Origin: Reticulitermes lucifugus
Lineage: Eukaryota; Arthropoda; Insecta; Blattodea; Rhinotermitidae
Direction of reading: 5' to 3'
Assembly (NCBI GenBank): GCA_026260175.1
Contig: JAKCWW010000315.1
Location: 12,661 to 76,660, forward strand
DNA: 64,000 nt
The notes under the pieces were generated by a model. The model searched no databases, had not been told where the DNA came from, and was given only the letters and a program-made list of their open reading frames with translations. Shown in pieces: positions 45,978 to 59,000 of this stretch (positions are counted from its first letter, which is position 1; every line of letters begins with the position of its first letter). The position numbers and the translations under genes are program-made.

Positions 45978-48900
45978 ATATTAGTGATGTTTCACATTTT
46001 AAACCAGTCAACAGATTATATGGTGATTTATCTACTGTTTTGTTGAAATATATATCCTAAAACAAAATAACATGAGCAGATCACAGTTATACAGGGCTCC
46101 TGATTTACCTATTAGATCCTTAATTGTGAGATGTTACAAATGGGTCAATAGAAGGGGCACTCAAATGTCAGAATATCCTAATAATGTCATGTTATTAAAT
46201 TTACATTCTCGTCACACATTCCATGTAGTTTGGCCTATGTATTTTAAATTGCAAGTTCCCTACATGAAATCCAGTTACTAATTAATATTCAATTAACAAC
46301 AGATGTGTTGGAAATTGTGTAACTGTATTCTGTGATGTTAGATATGAAGACTGAAAGTTATTTCTTTCAACGGTTTAAGTAAGAGCAAAGCCAAATTCTG
46401 TGACAGTACATAGATGTTAGTAAATGTCTTTTTTGTGAATCAGGTGGGCTTAGACATTGAATGCTTTCCACAGAATATAATATTATGCGTTACATTTCGT
46501 ATTATGTTTTGCATATTGATCTTTCTATATTTTGATGTATAGTTACGTGTTTGTTATATTTTAATAACGTGGGTTTGTTCTCCAAGAAACCATGGCTTTC
46601 CATGTTTCAGGTGAATCCAAATTTCGATTGAAAATGGCCGACACAAACCAAGTTAGTGATATAACCCTTGGCTATAAACGACTCTCATTTATTGCTGAGA
46701 TGGAATTAGGCCGTTTGGATGGCAGCACTGTTAGTACTCAACGTACTGCATCGTGTGGCAATACTCTGATGTGTGTGTGTTATTTTGTTTTGTGACTGTG
46801 CATATTATTTTGTTCCGTTGGACCTTTTTTGGAGCTTGAAGTAGGTAAGTTCGTACTGAAAAGCTGTTAAAATATACGTCATTCGATTCTGTTCGTTCAG
46901 GTGGCGGATAATGCTATCGAATTCCGAGGTTTGAATAAGGCCTGTTTTTCCTGACTTCGTAAGTTATGGAGCTGAAGGTTGGCGTTTCAATAGGAGAATG
47001 TAGTACCACATTTCATGCGTCTGTAATACGGTGATAAGTTGCTTTAATTTAGAATATTTGTGTTGGATTAGGTCCTCTGACGTGTTTGACTCAATAGAGG
47101 TAATGAATCTTCAAGACTCCTGGTGGGACTCGGTGATAGGAGTATCAGCCAATCACAAGGCTTGTAGCATAACAAGAAGGTAGAATAACACAAACTCCAT
47201 GCTCCGAGCAATATTTTAATCTGCAGGGCGGACATACTCGGCCGTCACGTCCAAATTAAGTCGGTCACCGGGAGCGTTATTTCCCAGTATGCCCAGGCTG
47301 AAAAATCTGCCCTGAACAGTTTGTGTTTTCCCCGCATCAGAGAAACGGCACTGTAAGCGTGCATTGGGTGTTCTCCAAATCCTAGCAGCGGCATAATTTG
47401 GGTTTTTGGCGAGAAAGTAATTTTCGCAGAGTGAGATCTCCCCGTGTCCTAGCAACGACGCTAGTTTGGGTTTCCACGATTCATTCAGGATGTCGAGTTT
47501 AATTTTTGGTCACCATGTGGATAACGTTTGAAATAAAAATTAGTAATGTTATATGTCGAAGACGAGCAACTGTTGCATTTACGCTTCTGCGCAACCATTG
47601 TTAGATTCGAGACACAGGGCGTGACGGACGGACACACTATGAACTGATTAATGATTAATTGCTTGTATCGTTCTTTTTATTACAACTTTATGTGTGGGCT
47701 GTTTCTGTACAAATATTTCCGTACATTACTTTTTTATATACGGCCTTTAGACATACGCAAATAAATATGTACTGCTCAACACGGGATATAAGATTATCAC
47801 AACAGTGCTATGTCTTGTCGATTGGTAAGTGGTTACCTAGCGTTTCCAAATATTTATCAGTTCATTTAAATATGAAAATATGTATGGTAAGATTTGTGCA
47901 GAAATGGCCTATACATTAAGTATACAAGTAAAATAACAATAAAGACTTGTACAGGGAATTTTAATAATTTTATTTATCATTCACAATGTGCGCCTCTCCG
48001 TTGGTCACTCGTATGTCGGAAACTAATAACGATAGGGCGCAAGTGTAAAAGCAAAAGTTGTTCGTCTTGGAGAGATAACTCGACAGAATTATTATCTTTT
48101 TTTAAATTCATACATTAGCCACAGTGTGTTCAAAAATTAAGCCGACATGGAACGTAGTTAGGGGAAAATTTGTGCTAACGTCTTTGTTAGGATATGATGA
48201 GACCCCACTCGGAGTAAACTAATTTCTCAGAGAGAACCCCAAATCAGGTAACTGTTTACCAGTCGACACGTCGTAACATGTCAGAAGACTTGAATCTTTG
48301 TGTTGCTAAATACTTTTTAGTTATGCGTTAAATATATCTGTTTGTCGTAAAAGAAAATTATTGTGTTTGTTAATTGGCGGGTTACCATTGCATAGAATTT
48401 TTGAACTTAAAATATAGAACTATACAGTAGGCCACGAGAGTGCCTTTTTTTTTTAATATGTTGCCGTTTTGTGGGCGTTTATAAACATAGCTGTAGGCCT
48501 GTTAGTCAAGTAAAATCAATTTCTTCATTTCGGAGCATAGGGCTTCCATAAAGTAACGCCAACTGACTGTTTCCAGCTCTTGCCTGGGTTTCTGTCCAGT
48601 ATTTAGGTACGTGGGACATACAGATTCTTTATCATGCAATGCGAATTCGGTTTTAAAGATCCGTATAATGCTTTCAGAACAGATACATAGAAAATTTCCT
48701 TACGGACCAAAAATAGTAGAACCAAAGACCGATTTGAATATTGTCATTCATTACACTCGTACATTCCCAGAAGAACTGAACCAGTACGAAAAAAATATAT
48801 AATAGGCATGAAAGTAGGGCAGAAATAATGAACACTTAAAAAGTATCGACTGCTGTGTAGACTGCTGATTTTAAAAAGAAGCTTTATTACTCTGTCTTCT

Positions 48901-50020
48901 AAAAATCTAATATGTTCCTAGTCAGTGCTTATGGAATGGCAATACACTTTATTAATAGGCATATTATCCGTCTTGTAATATAATCCGAAAGTTACCATTT
49001 ACGCCTAGGTCTCCGAAGTGCTGTTTTCCTTTACAGGTAGATGTTCTACCTACACTGTTAGTCCCATGTATTGCCCATTTTCCATACATGCTACAACTAC
49101 GTAGACAAGGGAACTAGTCTGTATGAAAGTATTATAGTCTGTAATAAGTCGAGTACATTTAGAGCAAACATGTTTATTATGAAAAATTATACAAATTTTA
49201 TATAAGGGCATTATTTTGTCTGACAATTGTCACTAGTTAACCTCCTGTCGGTTCGCTTACCGTATAAAACTTCGACGTCCAACAAACAACGTGTTTGTTA
49301 GACGTGACGCTTATCTGCGTGCCGAAGTAAAACATTTCCAGCACTTGCTAATGATTGAAAACCGAATACGAACCGCAATACGTTGATAAAACACTTTGAC
49401 ACTGGATCACGGCAAACTGGAATAGCGGCTAGCGCTGCGCCGCCAGCCGTCACGCGAAACGGTCTGAATGAAGTGGCAACGTGCGTTGTCAGAAAAAATA
49501 ATGTCCCTTTATATACTTATCAGTTATGCCCCATTTGTTATATGATCGGTCATTATGGTTTGAATGTCGGTTTTATTTGCCTGTTAATATGTCCGATAAA
49601 CATGTGGTGCTAACACGAAATGACAACCACAGAAACAGTGAACAATGGAAGGGGAGCTGATAAGACATTTTAACACAGTAGCGCACTTCCTCCGCGAAGT
49701 TGAAATTTTGGAAACGATTTCTTCACAGTGAAGTTACTTGGCGGAAACAAGAGCTGCTTCAGTTGTCACTGTATTCAGTATCCATTATTATGTATCTATC
49801 TGTTGCTTTTATCCGATCTTTTACATAAGGGTGGCAGGATATTAACGAGACCAAAAGGTACAACATAAGAAAATGCGTAGTTCTGTTCCATGTCGTTGAG
49901 TAGTCGAATGGAGGTACTTAATGACGAGATTTTCATTGTCGAAAGATTCTTGGCAGCCCTAAGTGTTCTTGTTCTATATGTTACGTATTAGTTAGAATAT
50001 TACTGGGTAAATACCCGATG

Positions 50021-50262
50021 GGGCCGATCCCAGGGGCCGTGCGGTATAAGGCGTGGGTCTGCTGGGATTGCGGGTTCGAATCCCGCAGGGGTTATGGATG
50101 TCTGTCTCTTGTGAGTGTTGTATACTTGTCAGGTAGAGGTCTCTGCGTCGGGCTGATCACTCGTCCAGAGGAGTCCTACCGAGTGTGTCTGAGTATGATC
50201 GTGAAGCCGCGATAATGAGAAGGCCCTGGCCCACTAGGGGCTGTTGGGCCATGGGAAAAAAT
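50021..50262 (+). mobile_element. tRNA-derived SINE, family C
   Basis: A tRNA-like head at 50021-50090 has an exact B box GGTTCGAATCC (50073-50083) inside a perfect five-pair T stem (GCGGG/CCCGC). An unrelated body follows, ending GGCCCTGGCCCACTAGGGGC and GGGCCATGGGAAAAAATAC. Only one copy is in the window, so the 3' limit is approximate. Confidence 0.7.
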
Positions 50263-50404
50263 ACCCAATGGTCATTACGTTCGATCTACCCGTGTATAGT
50301 TCATGTAACTTGGAAATTATTACGTGATTTAACTGCTAGTAGCTATGTTTTTTGCCCAAGAAACGAATTCTTCGGCGACAGTATTGTACTGAAAACCAGG
50401 GATC

Positions 50405-50628
50405 CAAGCTGTAGTGTAAAGGTAAAGGTAAAGTTCACCCTATAACCTGCAATGAAGGCACAGAGGGGAAGTAGAGGTATAGCTCTACTCTTTCTTTAAC
50501 CTCGGCGCTAGGTGGATGTGGGTGGTTAACGCCACACCCCGGCCGCTTTACCCCCCGGAGTAACCCGGTACCCACTGCACAGGAGGCTGGGTGGGCTCCA
50601 GGGCCATTCTGGGCCCAAGCTTTAGTGT
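50405..50628 (-). mobile_element. SINE family A, headless copy, reverse orientation
   Basis: The plus strand shows CGGCGCTAGGTGGATGTGGG, CGCCACACCCCGGCCGCTTT, GGTACCCACTGCACAGGAGG and GGTGGGCTCCAGGGCC. This is the same order as the reverse-oriented copy at 52092-52387. The tRNA-like head is missing. Confidence 0.65.
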
Positions 50629-51184
50629 ATCAGCTGTTTCTGCCAGTCGGAGACAGTTTTGTCAATATGAATGTTAAAAAGACTGATGTGCCGTTCTTAT
50701 TCGGCGATTCATGGTCTCTATTTTGTAGGTATTTTTTTTGTCACTAGGGCTAGACAAGGCTCCAGAAATCCACTAGCCCACTCGCTACCTACAAGTTAGC
50801 CTATATTGTTGGCGTAACTTATTACTCTCGGCCTAAATGTATAGACTGAATTTTAAATGCGTAGTAGATTTAAGTAGTAACTAGTGGACTGTCTGTTGAA
50901 AATTTAAAGGGAACATTCGCAGATTTCCAACATTGTGTACGGTTTCCACGATAACTTTTCCAGTGAAGAACTCGTACATATTGCAGCTGTTGAGGGACAC
51001 TTTGAACTCACCATTTCGCTGAATACCTATGCTGTGAACTTGCAAAGTACTGGACAGACAGCTTGAGAGAATAAGCTTAATAATAAGAATCTCCTGGTAC
51101 TGTCGCTTTTTGTGTCATCTTCTTATATCAACTAAGTAGTTTTTTCTTTTAGTTTTCATGGAAATACAACAACAGACCAACAAG

Positions 51185-51420
51185 CATTACGAGACGTTTC
51201 TCCTCTCCAAAACTTCCAGACAGGCTGTGGGGTCCACGCACCCTGCTGTTAACTGGGTACTGGGGGATCTTTCTCCGGGGTTAAAGCGACCGGGGCGTCA
51301 AGCTGACCACTGGTCTCAATCTAGTGTCGAAGTCAAGAATGAGGAAGCCTGTGCCTCTCCTTACACATACGTCTGCATGGGCATACACAGGGACACAGCT
51401 GTCTTTACTTCCCTGTTTAG
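51185..51420 (+). mobile_element. SINE family A, copy in forward orientation
   Basis: Reads TTTCTCCTCTCCAAAACTTC, GCTGTGGGGTCCACGCACCC, AACTGGGTACTGGGGGATCT, CTGACCACTGGTCTCAATCT then AGTGTCGAAGTCAAGAATGA, parallel to 57210-57490. Confidence 0.65.
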
Positions 51421-51599
51421 ATTATTACAGTATCAGCCTTAGATTCTGGAGCTCGAGTGGTAGCATGGCACTTCAGTCACAAGTTCTGGCTAACATTTCT
51501 TATTCATTGTGATTCATAATTTCCTTCACATGCTTTCAACATAATCTATAAATAAGGCGCGTGTTTCCATGTTTAACGTTTTCGTGTGTTTTAAATAAT

Positions 51600-51915
51600 T
51601 GTGTAGTAAAGATACATACACACTACTGCACATGAGAGACTTTTTTTAGGATTCATGCTATTTTTCTGTTAATAACGTTCCTGTTACAATACTGGTACGT
51701 TTAGTCACTCTGGAACTAACTCTGTGGAACACAGTAGTTCATGAGTCGCTCATGTCTTAAAGAAATGTCCTGCTTTTATGGAACCTGAACGTTTAATGCT
51801 GTGTCCACAAAAGCCCACCACACTGGTTCCTGCTCTAAACTAGATGTAGTCAACACCCACCCTCACACCTGACTTCTTTAAGATTAATTTTAATATTATC
51901 CTTGTCTTGACCGTC
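51600..51915 (-). mobile_element. LINE 3' end, decayed
   Basis: Minus strand: DNIKINLKEVRCEGGC, then SRNQCGGLLWTQH, then RFHKSRTFL. This parallels the common insect LINE tail (RWEDNIKMDLKEV, then DRDQWRALVNT, then NLR), also seen at 26604-26660. Stops are present and only the end is kept. Confidence 0.55.
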
Positions 51916-52091
51916 TCTTAAATTTTTCTGATTAAAATTTCCTGTACATTTCTTAACTCTCCCACCGTGCTTCATGCCGCAGAGCATCCCTTCCTTTTTG
52001 ATTTGGTGACCGTAATAATATTTGGCGACGAGTATGTCAAATCAGGCACTAATTTCTGTTGTCTTCTTAGAAGATATTTTTAGTGATTGCT

Positions 52092-52387
52092 ATGAAGGTA
52101 GAGTCGTCCCTGGGCACGCCATAACAGCATATATGTGAATGGTAATGACACTCATTCTTAATTTCGGCACTAGATGAAAGGGATTGGTTAGCTTCACGCC
52201 CTGGCCGCTTTCCTCCTGGGTAGAGAGCCACTTGTACCCCACTGAAAAGGATGGTGGTTGGGCCCCAGAGTCGGCCTCGGCGATTTGGAGAGGAGAAAAA
52301 TCTCTTGTCCTTTCTGCGAATCGAAACACGATTCGTTGGATCCAGCCCCTAGCCTAGTCATATACCGATTATGCTATCCCGGCCCTG
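52092..52387 (-). mobile_element. SINE family A, full copy with tRNA-like head
   Basis: On the minus strand the head begins AGGGCCGGGATAGCATAATC; TAGCATAATCGG resembles a pol III A box and GTTTCGATTCGC a B box. The body has AGATTTTTCTCCTCTCCAAA, CTCTGGGGCCCAACCACCAT, CAGTGGGGTACAAGTGGCTC and CATCTAGTGCCGAAATTAAG. It is the most complete copy of this family here. Confidence 0.75.
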
Positions 52388-53021
52388 ATTTATCTACGAA
52401 CAGTTCTCTTACCTGTACGAAGTACATTTGCTGTATTTATTACACTTATTGCACGGAATGAGAGCAGTTGTCATTGTACCGTTCAATGAGTTATACTTAC
52501 GGCTGGTTTACACATAGGCGACACATCTTTAGGTTTACAAACCGAATATTTGGTCGTGCCCTTACGTATAAATCAGCCCTTGTTCGTACGAACAGAAGTT
52601 CTATGTCTGGTACAAAACTTCTTTTGAGGACTAAATGGTTATCAACCTACTTCGTGTTTGGGAGGCCTCGCTTTCGATTATCGGTCATAGGCCATCTATC
52701 TGACAGAATGCCCTGAATTTCCTGACAGAAAAATACCCATCTTTAAACAGTCCTTTGTTCTCCACAAGTCATCGTGTACAGTGACTGATCTAGTCTACGC
52801 TAGTGTAAACTTTACAGTTAAGACAATTCCATTAAATAATCTAAGAAACAAATAAATAAAGAAAGAACAATTGTTGAGGAAATGAAATTATTGCGGCAGA
52901 ATGGATCATGTTTAAGTCAAAGCGGACTTCGTGCCTTTACCATAAAATAATTCCGTTTGCAATTGTCACCCGAAATTCTGAATTAACTAAGAGAAGAGGC
53001 TGCAAGCCCAATTAATTCTAT

Positions 53022-56000
53022 TTAGTTCTTGCACACGATTGCTTTGGCGATGGCTTTGATGGCTGCGAAAGTTTCTTTTCCTGTGGGAACAATCTGGGAG
53101 GCAGGAAGTAGGAATCCGTAAGTTCCGTCATCCCTCAGTTCCACCGTATAAGCGTATTTGATCCCTGCTGCTCCCTTCGCCCAGTCGTCGGCTCCACCTG
53201 TAAGAAAACAATATATAAAAACGCTACTATGTGTGTGAGTTTATACGGAGCTACAGTAGGCCCTCGATTTGACGGACTAATTGGGGGAAGGGGTGTCCGC
53301 TATTGCCGAAAGTCCGTTAAATCGAATTTCTTTTAAAACATATATTAATAACGAACTTACAATGTACAGGATGTATTAAAACGTTATTATAATATACATT
53401 GAGTAATTTATACACGCCACTAAAATATCTGTTAAAAATATAAAAATAAATTTACGACAGGAACAGGTTCTAAATTTTTCCTTTAGGACAGAAATATTTT
53501 GTCCGTTAAATCCGAAGTCCGTTAAATCGGGGTCCGTTAAATCGAGGGCCCACTGTACTTCTAGATTTTCCGAATCCTAGCTCGGACGGTAGTCTCGGGC
53601 CTCTCACCGGGGAGGCCTGGGGCTGTATCACGGATTAGTGTGTGTGGGATTTGTGGTGGACAAAATATCGAAGCAGGGTTTTCTCCAAACAGTCCGGTTT
53701 TCCCCTTCTGGATACCATTCAACAAATAATCTACATTCTCCTTTTATCCGGCGCTGGTACAGTAGTCCTATTTGAGGCCGCAGTAAGGAGGGATTGATCC
53801 CACAGTTACCCTTACGTACTCTTAGGCATGTTCTTGGACTCAGGCTCGTATGTCCGTAAATGTGGACTTTTCACGAACCCGAACCTCCGCCGCGCCGTCA
53901 ACCGGAGCCCTGGTCTCCAGTGGCTCGGCACAGAGGCGGTATTTCAAAGAGAGACTGGTCAAGACGATTGTCTCCGGCACCCTTATTATAAGGCCTTCGT
54001 CGATAATTATGTACACAGACTGCGTCCATCACGCAGAGCGTGTACACTGGCATATCAGAAGCCGCTAAACGAGTAACTAACCAGCCGGGGACTGTCATGA
54101 CGAGCACGAGCACATGCAGGAGTAGCCTTGACGCACTTTTACAACAACATCTAGGGTTGGAAAACCTTTATGTTGGCCATAATTTTTATGCTGTCCGTCA
54201 TAGCATACCAAGTTCTGTTTTAGAGAGCGAACAACAGTAGTTCTCTGTGTTACTGGTAGCCATAGAGACAAGCAGAAAATTCAAACAGGCTTGCAAAATG
54301 TTGTTTAATTGGCCAAAAATTATGTCGATGGATTGTGTAAACACACTTTTTTTTCTGCCACTACTCTTATTATTTACTAACTTAGAAACTAACTCCTTGG
54401 GCTTAATTGGAAAGTTGTGGGAATTGCTACGGCTTGCTCAGAGTCGCCCCTGTATTCCTACCTGAGGAAGCAAGAAGCTGTGTGTCCTCTCCCACGATAT
54501 CAATCCCTGTGCCATGGCAGTGTGGAGGGCTTTTCAGTTGGTCAAGAATTGCGTGTGAGATTTGAGGTTCTTACGACGGCGACTATGGAGATGCTGTCTT
54601 TTCGGGATGTGACGCCGTACTGTCCAATAGCTCGTTAACAACTTTGCAGACAACTTGCTGCCTGCATTTTTAGGTTAGAAGTGTAAACATCTGCCCTGAA
54701 AATGAACTGATGTTTCACCAAATTGTTGATAACGAACTACCAGACTATACGGTATCACACACAATAAGAGAGGTATCTTCAAATTTCCTATTCTTATGGA
54801 ATACGGCTGATTATTAGCGCGTTAAAAACTGTCGTTGGATTCTATTCTGGGCTATTTGAATCCGGCCGTTTTAACACTGTTTCTAGAAGATCTCCTTTAA
54901 TATTATCGAACAGTCGGTATCTAGTCTACTCAGAGGTCTTCTCCCGTGAGACTTTCTCATAAAAATCATTATAGTATTCATTTCCTGCATATGTTCTCTT
55001 ACTCTAATTCGTCTTGGATTAATTTCCGTAAAAATGTATCAGGTAAACAGTACTTTATCAATTATGAATCTCTTCACCAATTAATATTCTTCACCTCCTG
55101 TACATTCCAAAGTGTCAGGTCCAAGGTATTCCTGTGGATTCTGTGAAAATTTTTGTTTTCCAGTTGCTGTTATGCAGGTGTTCACAAATCCCGGACGCCA
55201 GGTCCCATGACCAAAGCCGACGAGAAGGGTAGGGGAAGCCGGTACAAATTACCGGGGCCAGGCGGTCCGGAAGGGGACCCGGGGCCCGACTATGTTACAT
55301 ATGCTTTTGTCTGTTTCCGCAGTATCAGATGTAGTTAAGTAGTGATTTGTCGTGTTGACGGCACTTGCGGCCAGTGGTCTTGCCTACGACGCTCTCTGCT
55401 CTGTTACCTTACTGCCCTTGCTGGGGGCCCCACCAAAAAAATTTTTCACCAGGGCCCGAACCCGCTCTCGGCGGCCCTGGCCATGGCGACTGTATTTTGT
55501 ACGGTACCGCCTAATATTTGTCGGCCGTCGGTATGGAACTTGCATGCCAACCTTTCTGGCGCATAGAATTTTGAAGTGTCTCCTAGATTTTTGGAAAATT
55601 TTTGCATCCATGCTTTTATCAATCATGTAGTAAATTGGTGGTCGGCATTTCTTTGCTACATGACATATACGTAGTGCGCTGCAGTTGTGTTAGAGATTGT
55701 GCATTTTGCGATACATATTTACTGTACACAATATTTCGGATGGTAGCTCAACAACCTCCGCTTCTAGGCGATTTGTCGTCACTGTATTACGGGAATTATT
55801 GTGGGTATTTTTAACAGCAGCCGGAAATATGAAAATTACAAGTACAGTATATACAAGACACCTAAAACAAAGTTATGGGTATCTAAAGACTCATGTTTTT
55901 ATTACTCTTTTATTGCAGATAGAATCTATTGTGAACAAGGCCAATGCAGGCATAAAATTTCTTTACTTCATTTGTTTAATATGTGTGATTTCGAAAATTG

Positions 56001-59000
56001 TTTCCACTGAGTCATGGATTTTAATTATATGTGTGTTCTATGCATTATAGCTTACTAGTTTAAAATGCCATCTTTCGTATGATGTGACATCTTCAAGTAT
56101 CATGAAGTTTAGTTTGAGCTGTAGGCAAAGCAGAAGTTAAGTGGGAATTTATATGGACAAAACAACAGATGATATGACGAAGGTGGCAGTATTATGCATG
56201 TCCTAATGCCAGTATTTGTTGACAGGCTCTGACTCGCAGTAACCAGAGAATGTAGAACACCAAGTCAACAGAAGTCATATTCAAGTCTCTGAAAAAATAG
56301 AAAATTATATAGTTCGTCGGATGTATAATTATACTTGCCACAGTTCTGCTTATTTCTTCGTTTAATGTTTGTCATTTCTTTAATAGCTACGTGCTATACG
56401 TTCCGTGTCGTTAGAGTGATTGAGTGCCCCGTGTAAGCGTGCAATTTTGCGATTTTTGTCATTCCTTATCTTAATCAAATAGGTTAGTAATTCCTTAGCC
56501 CAACTAGGAATTTAGTAAATTATTAACCGTATTATATGCGTCAGTGGTCAATGCACACCGAACTCGGTGGCCACGCGATGTAAAGTGCGCACGGACAACG
56601 AACCAGTCGCCGTGACGTCAGAAGACTATCCGTACCGTCTCTGAAAATGAACGCGCACTGCGATGCTAGAACTGGATTGATTGCTGTGTGGGCCATAAGG
56701 AACTGGAAAAAAAAATTAAAGAAAAGAGGAAGAAACATATGGGTGCACCTGTAATACGTGACAGGAAAAACATAGTTTATTTTGCAATGTTTAGAAGATC
56801 TGATGAGAGGAGAAGCGACATTTTTAATTCATTTTACAATGTGTATGGACTTTTTGAAAAACTGTACGAGACTATTAAGTATTCTCTACAAAACTAAGAC
56901 ACACATTTGAGGAAATCCACAGCGGACGTATGCAGATTACATGAATGAATTGTTCCGTGTTGAATATTTCGCGTCGAGTCGCCATGCAAGCTCTCTGCCT
57001 CCTGATAGCTCACACACAACCGCGTGGTTGTGCAGGCTCCCGTCAGTCGCCCGGTCTTTGTGCGATAAGATGGGAAAGGCGACAATAATTCAGTGGCCAC
57101 ATCTGACACAGTTGACCGTGTCAAACCCCTGATTGCTTACCACGTACACTTCATCGACGGAGACCAGACGCCGGCGTCTCAGTCGCCAGTGTGAAAGAGG
57201 TTTTATGGTTTAGGAAAATCTCTGCCGCAGGGTAGACCTTCGAATCATGGTTCGATTCCCGGCAGGAGCAAGATATTTTTCTCTTCTCCAAAGCATCGAG
57301 ACCTGCTCTGGGGCCCACCCAGCCTTCTATTCAGTGGGTACGCGGGCTCTGTCTCTTCCGGGGACAAGAGGCCAAGGCATGAAACTGGCCACTGACCTCC
57401 ATCTAGTGTCGAGGTTAAAAATGCATAGCCCTATTCCACTCTCCAATACATGCTTCTATGGCATGCATAGGGGGCAGTTTTTACTTTTTATTTATGAATT
57501 AATTTCTGAGGCGTCGAATCGAAAATTCGTCGTCGGGGATGAAAGATGTTATGTAGTCATGGCGCATTTGAAAGGGGCTACCCCGACATTTGTCTGGAGA
57601 AGTAGGAAAGTGATTGAAAATATCACGACACATTTCCCCTGGCCAATGCTTTAGCCCGGTTAGCTGCCGACAGCTAATTCTGCCTGCTCTGTCGGTCCTT
57701 GGTGTAATACTGTATTAGGTTACAAGGAAATTAGGTAACTAGAATTGTTGTCTGTAGTTACAGAAGCTAGTGCGCGTCTGCGCGTGTCATTGCGCTCACA
57801 GTGGAGGAGGGCCTCAAGTAAAACGTTGAAATAATTTACTTCGCAGCTGATATTTGTCATTGATTGACTCCTGTAAGGGAATATTTTGAACTATAGTTAC
57901 CTAAGCGGTTTTAACGTAGAGGGACGGAGAAAGAAATAATAAAATAGGGATGACCAAGGGGGGGGGAAAAGAAAGAGATAAAGATGTGAAAGGAACAGAG
58001 GAAAGGAAGAGAGGTACCTATTCAACCAAAGTTTCTTCCACGCCACAAAGGACTAATTGCCACATAGGAAGTTTCTGCTGCCAGCATCAGCAGGCTTAGT
58101 GTGAATACGTCTGTGCATTCAACCAAGACGCCAAACCCGTAAGGCGCAGTTGTAGTTTACACATCCAAGCATTGCGTTTCGTACGCAGTTACGGTTGACC
58201 TGATAAATGAAGGCCGACACGAGTTTCGCGCACGTCTCCGCTCATAGCTGTTTGGCTGGTTGATCGGTTGCTTCGTTGATTGGTTGATTTGTCACCATGT
58301 CGACTCTGACGGTAGGGACACAGCAACTCTCCGAAACGTTGGTTTTTAGCCCATCATTGACGCGTCTGACAGCCCAAGAGCAATTTAGTGACTTTGCTCG
58401 GCGCGAAAGCTTCAAACCTTGCAAAGTATTAAAATGTCTGCGGCACCTTGTATAAGAATGCATTACGTATTGCGGTTTCTCATAAGTGTAATGTTGCAAC
58501 CGAGACGTATTTGTGCTGCAAATAACAACATAGAAAAATGAAAATTTACATTGAATTTTCAACGGACATTACGTTCGCCATTTATCGACCACTGTTTACG
58601 GAGATTAGAAATGAGTACCAGGAATCTTTCCTGGGGGGTAAAGGCGGCCGGTGCGTAGGGCTGACAGCCTTACCACCTTCATGTGCCGATTGTCTAGAAA
58701 TCTGGGAGCCTCAACCTCCTGGGACCGTAAGGGCCTGTCCAGGCCTGTAATGGGATTGCTGCTTTATGGAGAGTGACATAAAGGAAGCCTTCATCATTAG
58801 TATGTGCCATGGTATGTCTTGCAGTGGTATCTATTGAACAGGTTTTTTTTTGTAAGAGTCACAGTTTATGGGACAATATGACAGATTAAATTAATTGTCA
58901 GCCTACGTGTGACGGGTAGGTCCATATTGTTGTTATGACGCGTTTATTATATTTTGATATCTAACAATCTAATTTGCTTAGAGGGATTGTTAAGTAGCAT

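Larger units (their letters stand above)
41516..53021. other. intergenic interval between ING3 and the carboxypeptidase
   Basis: The ING3 3' UTR begins here; candidate poly(A) signals are AATAAA at 42481 and 42722. The interval then holds SINEs (42045, 50021, 50405, 51185, 52092), a hAT-like MITE (42973), LINE ends (43925, 51600), inverted repeats (43528, 45849), and a purine-biased plus strand at about 45245-45620. The stretch 46.5-50.0 kb has short frames but no recognisable gene; part of it (47150-47520) is more G+C-rich than its surroundings. Base 44655 is unresolved. Confidence 0.55.

Noticed and set aside
46592-46795. 67-codon frame starting in a good context (ACCATGG)
   Set aside because: No family recognised, no supporting splice partner, and the region is repeat-rich; it could be chance.
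50021-50090. A functional tRNA gene
   Set aside because: The T arm is perfect, but no acceptable acceptor, D and anticodon stems form together, and a SINE body follows directly.
57166-57179. 14-bp perfect palindrome AGACGCCGGCGTCT
   Set aside because: Short, single and without a recognised binding factor; could be chance.
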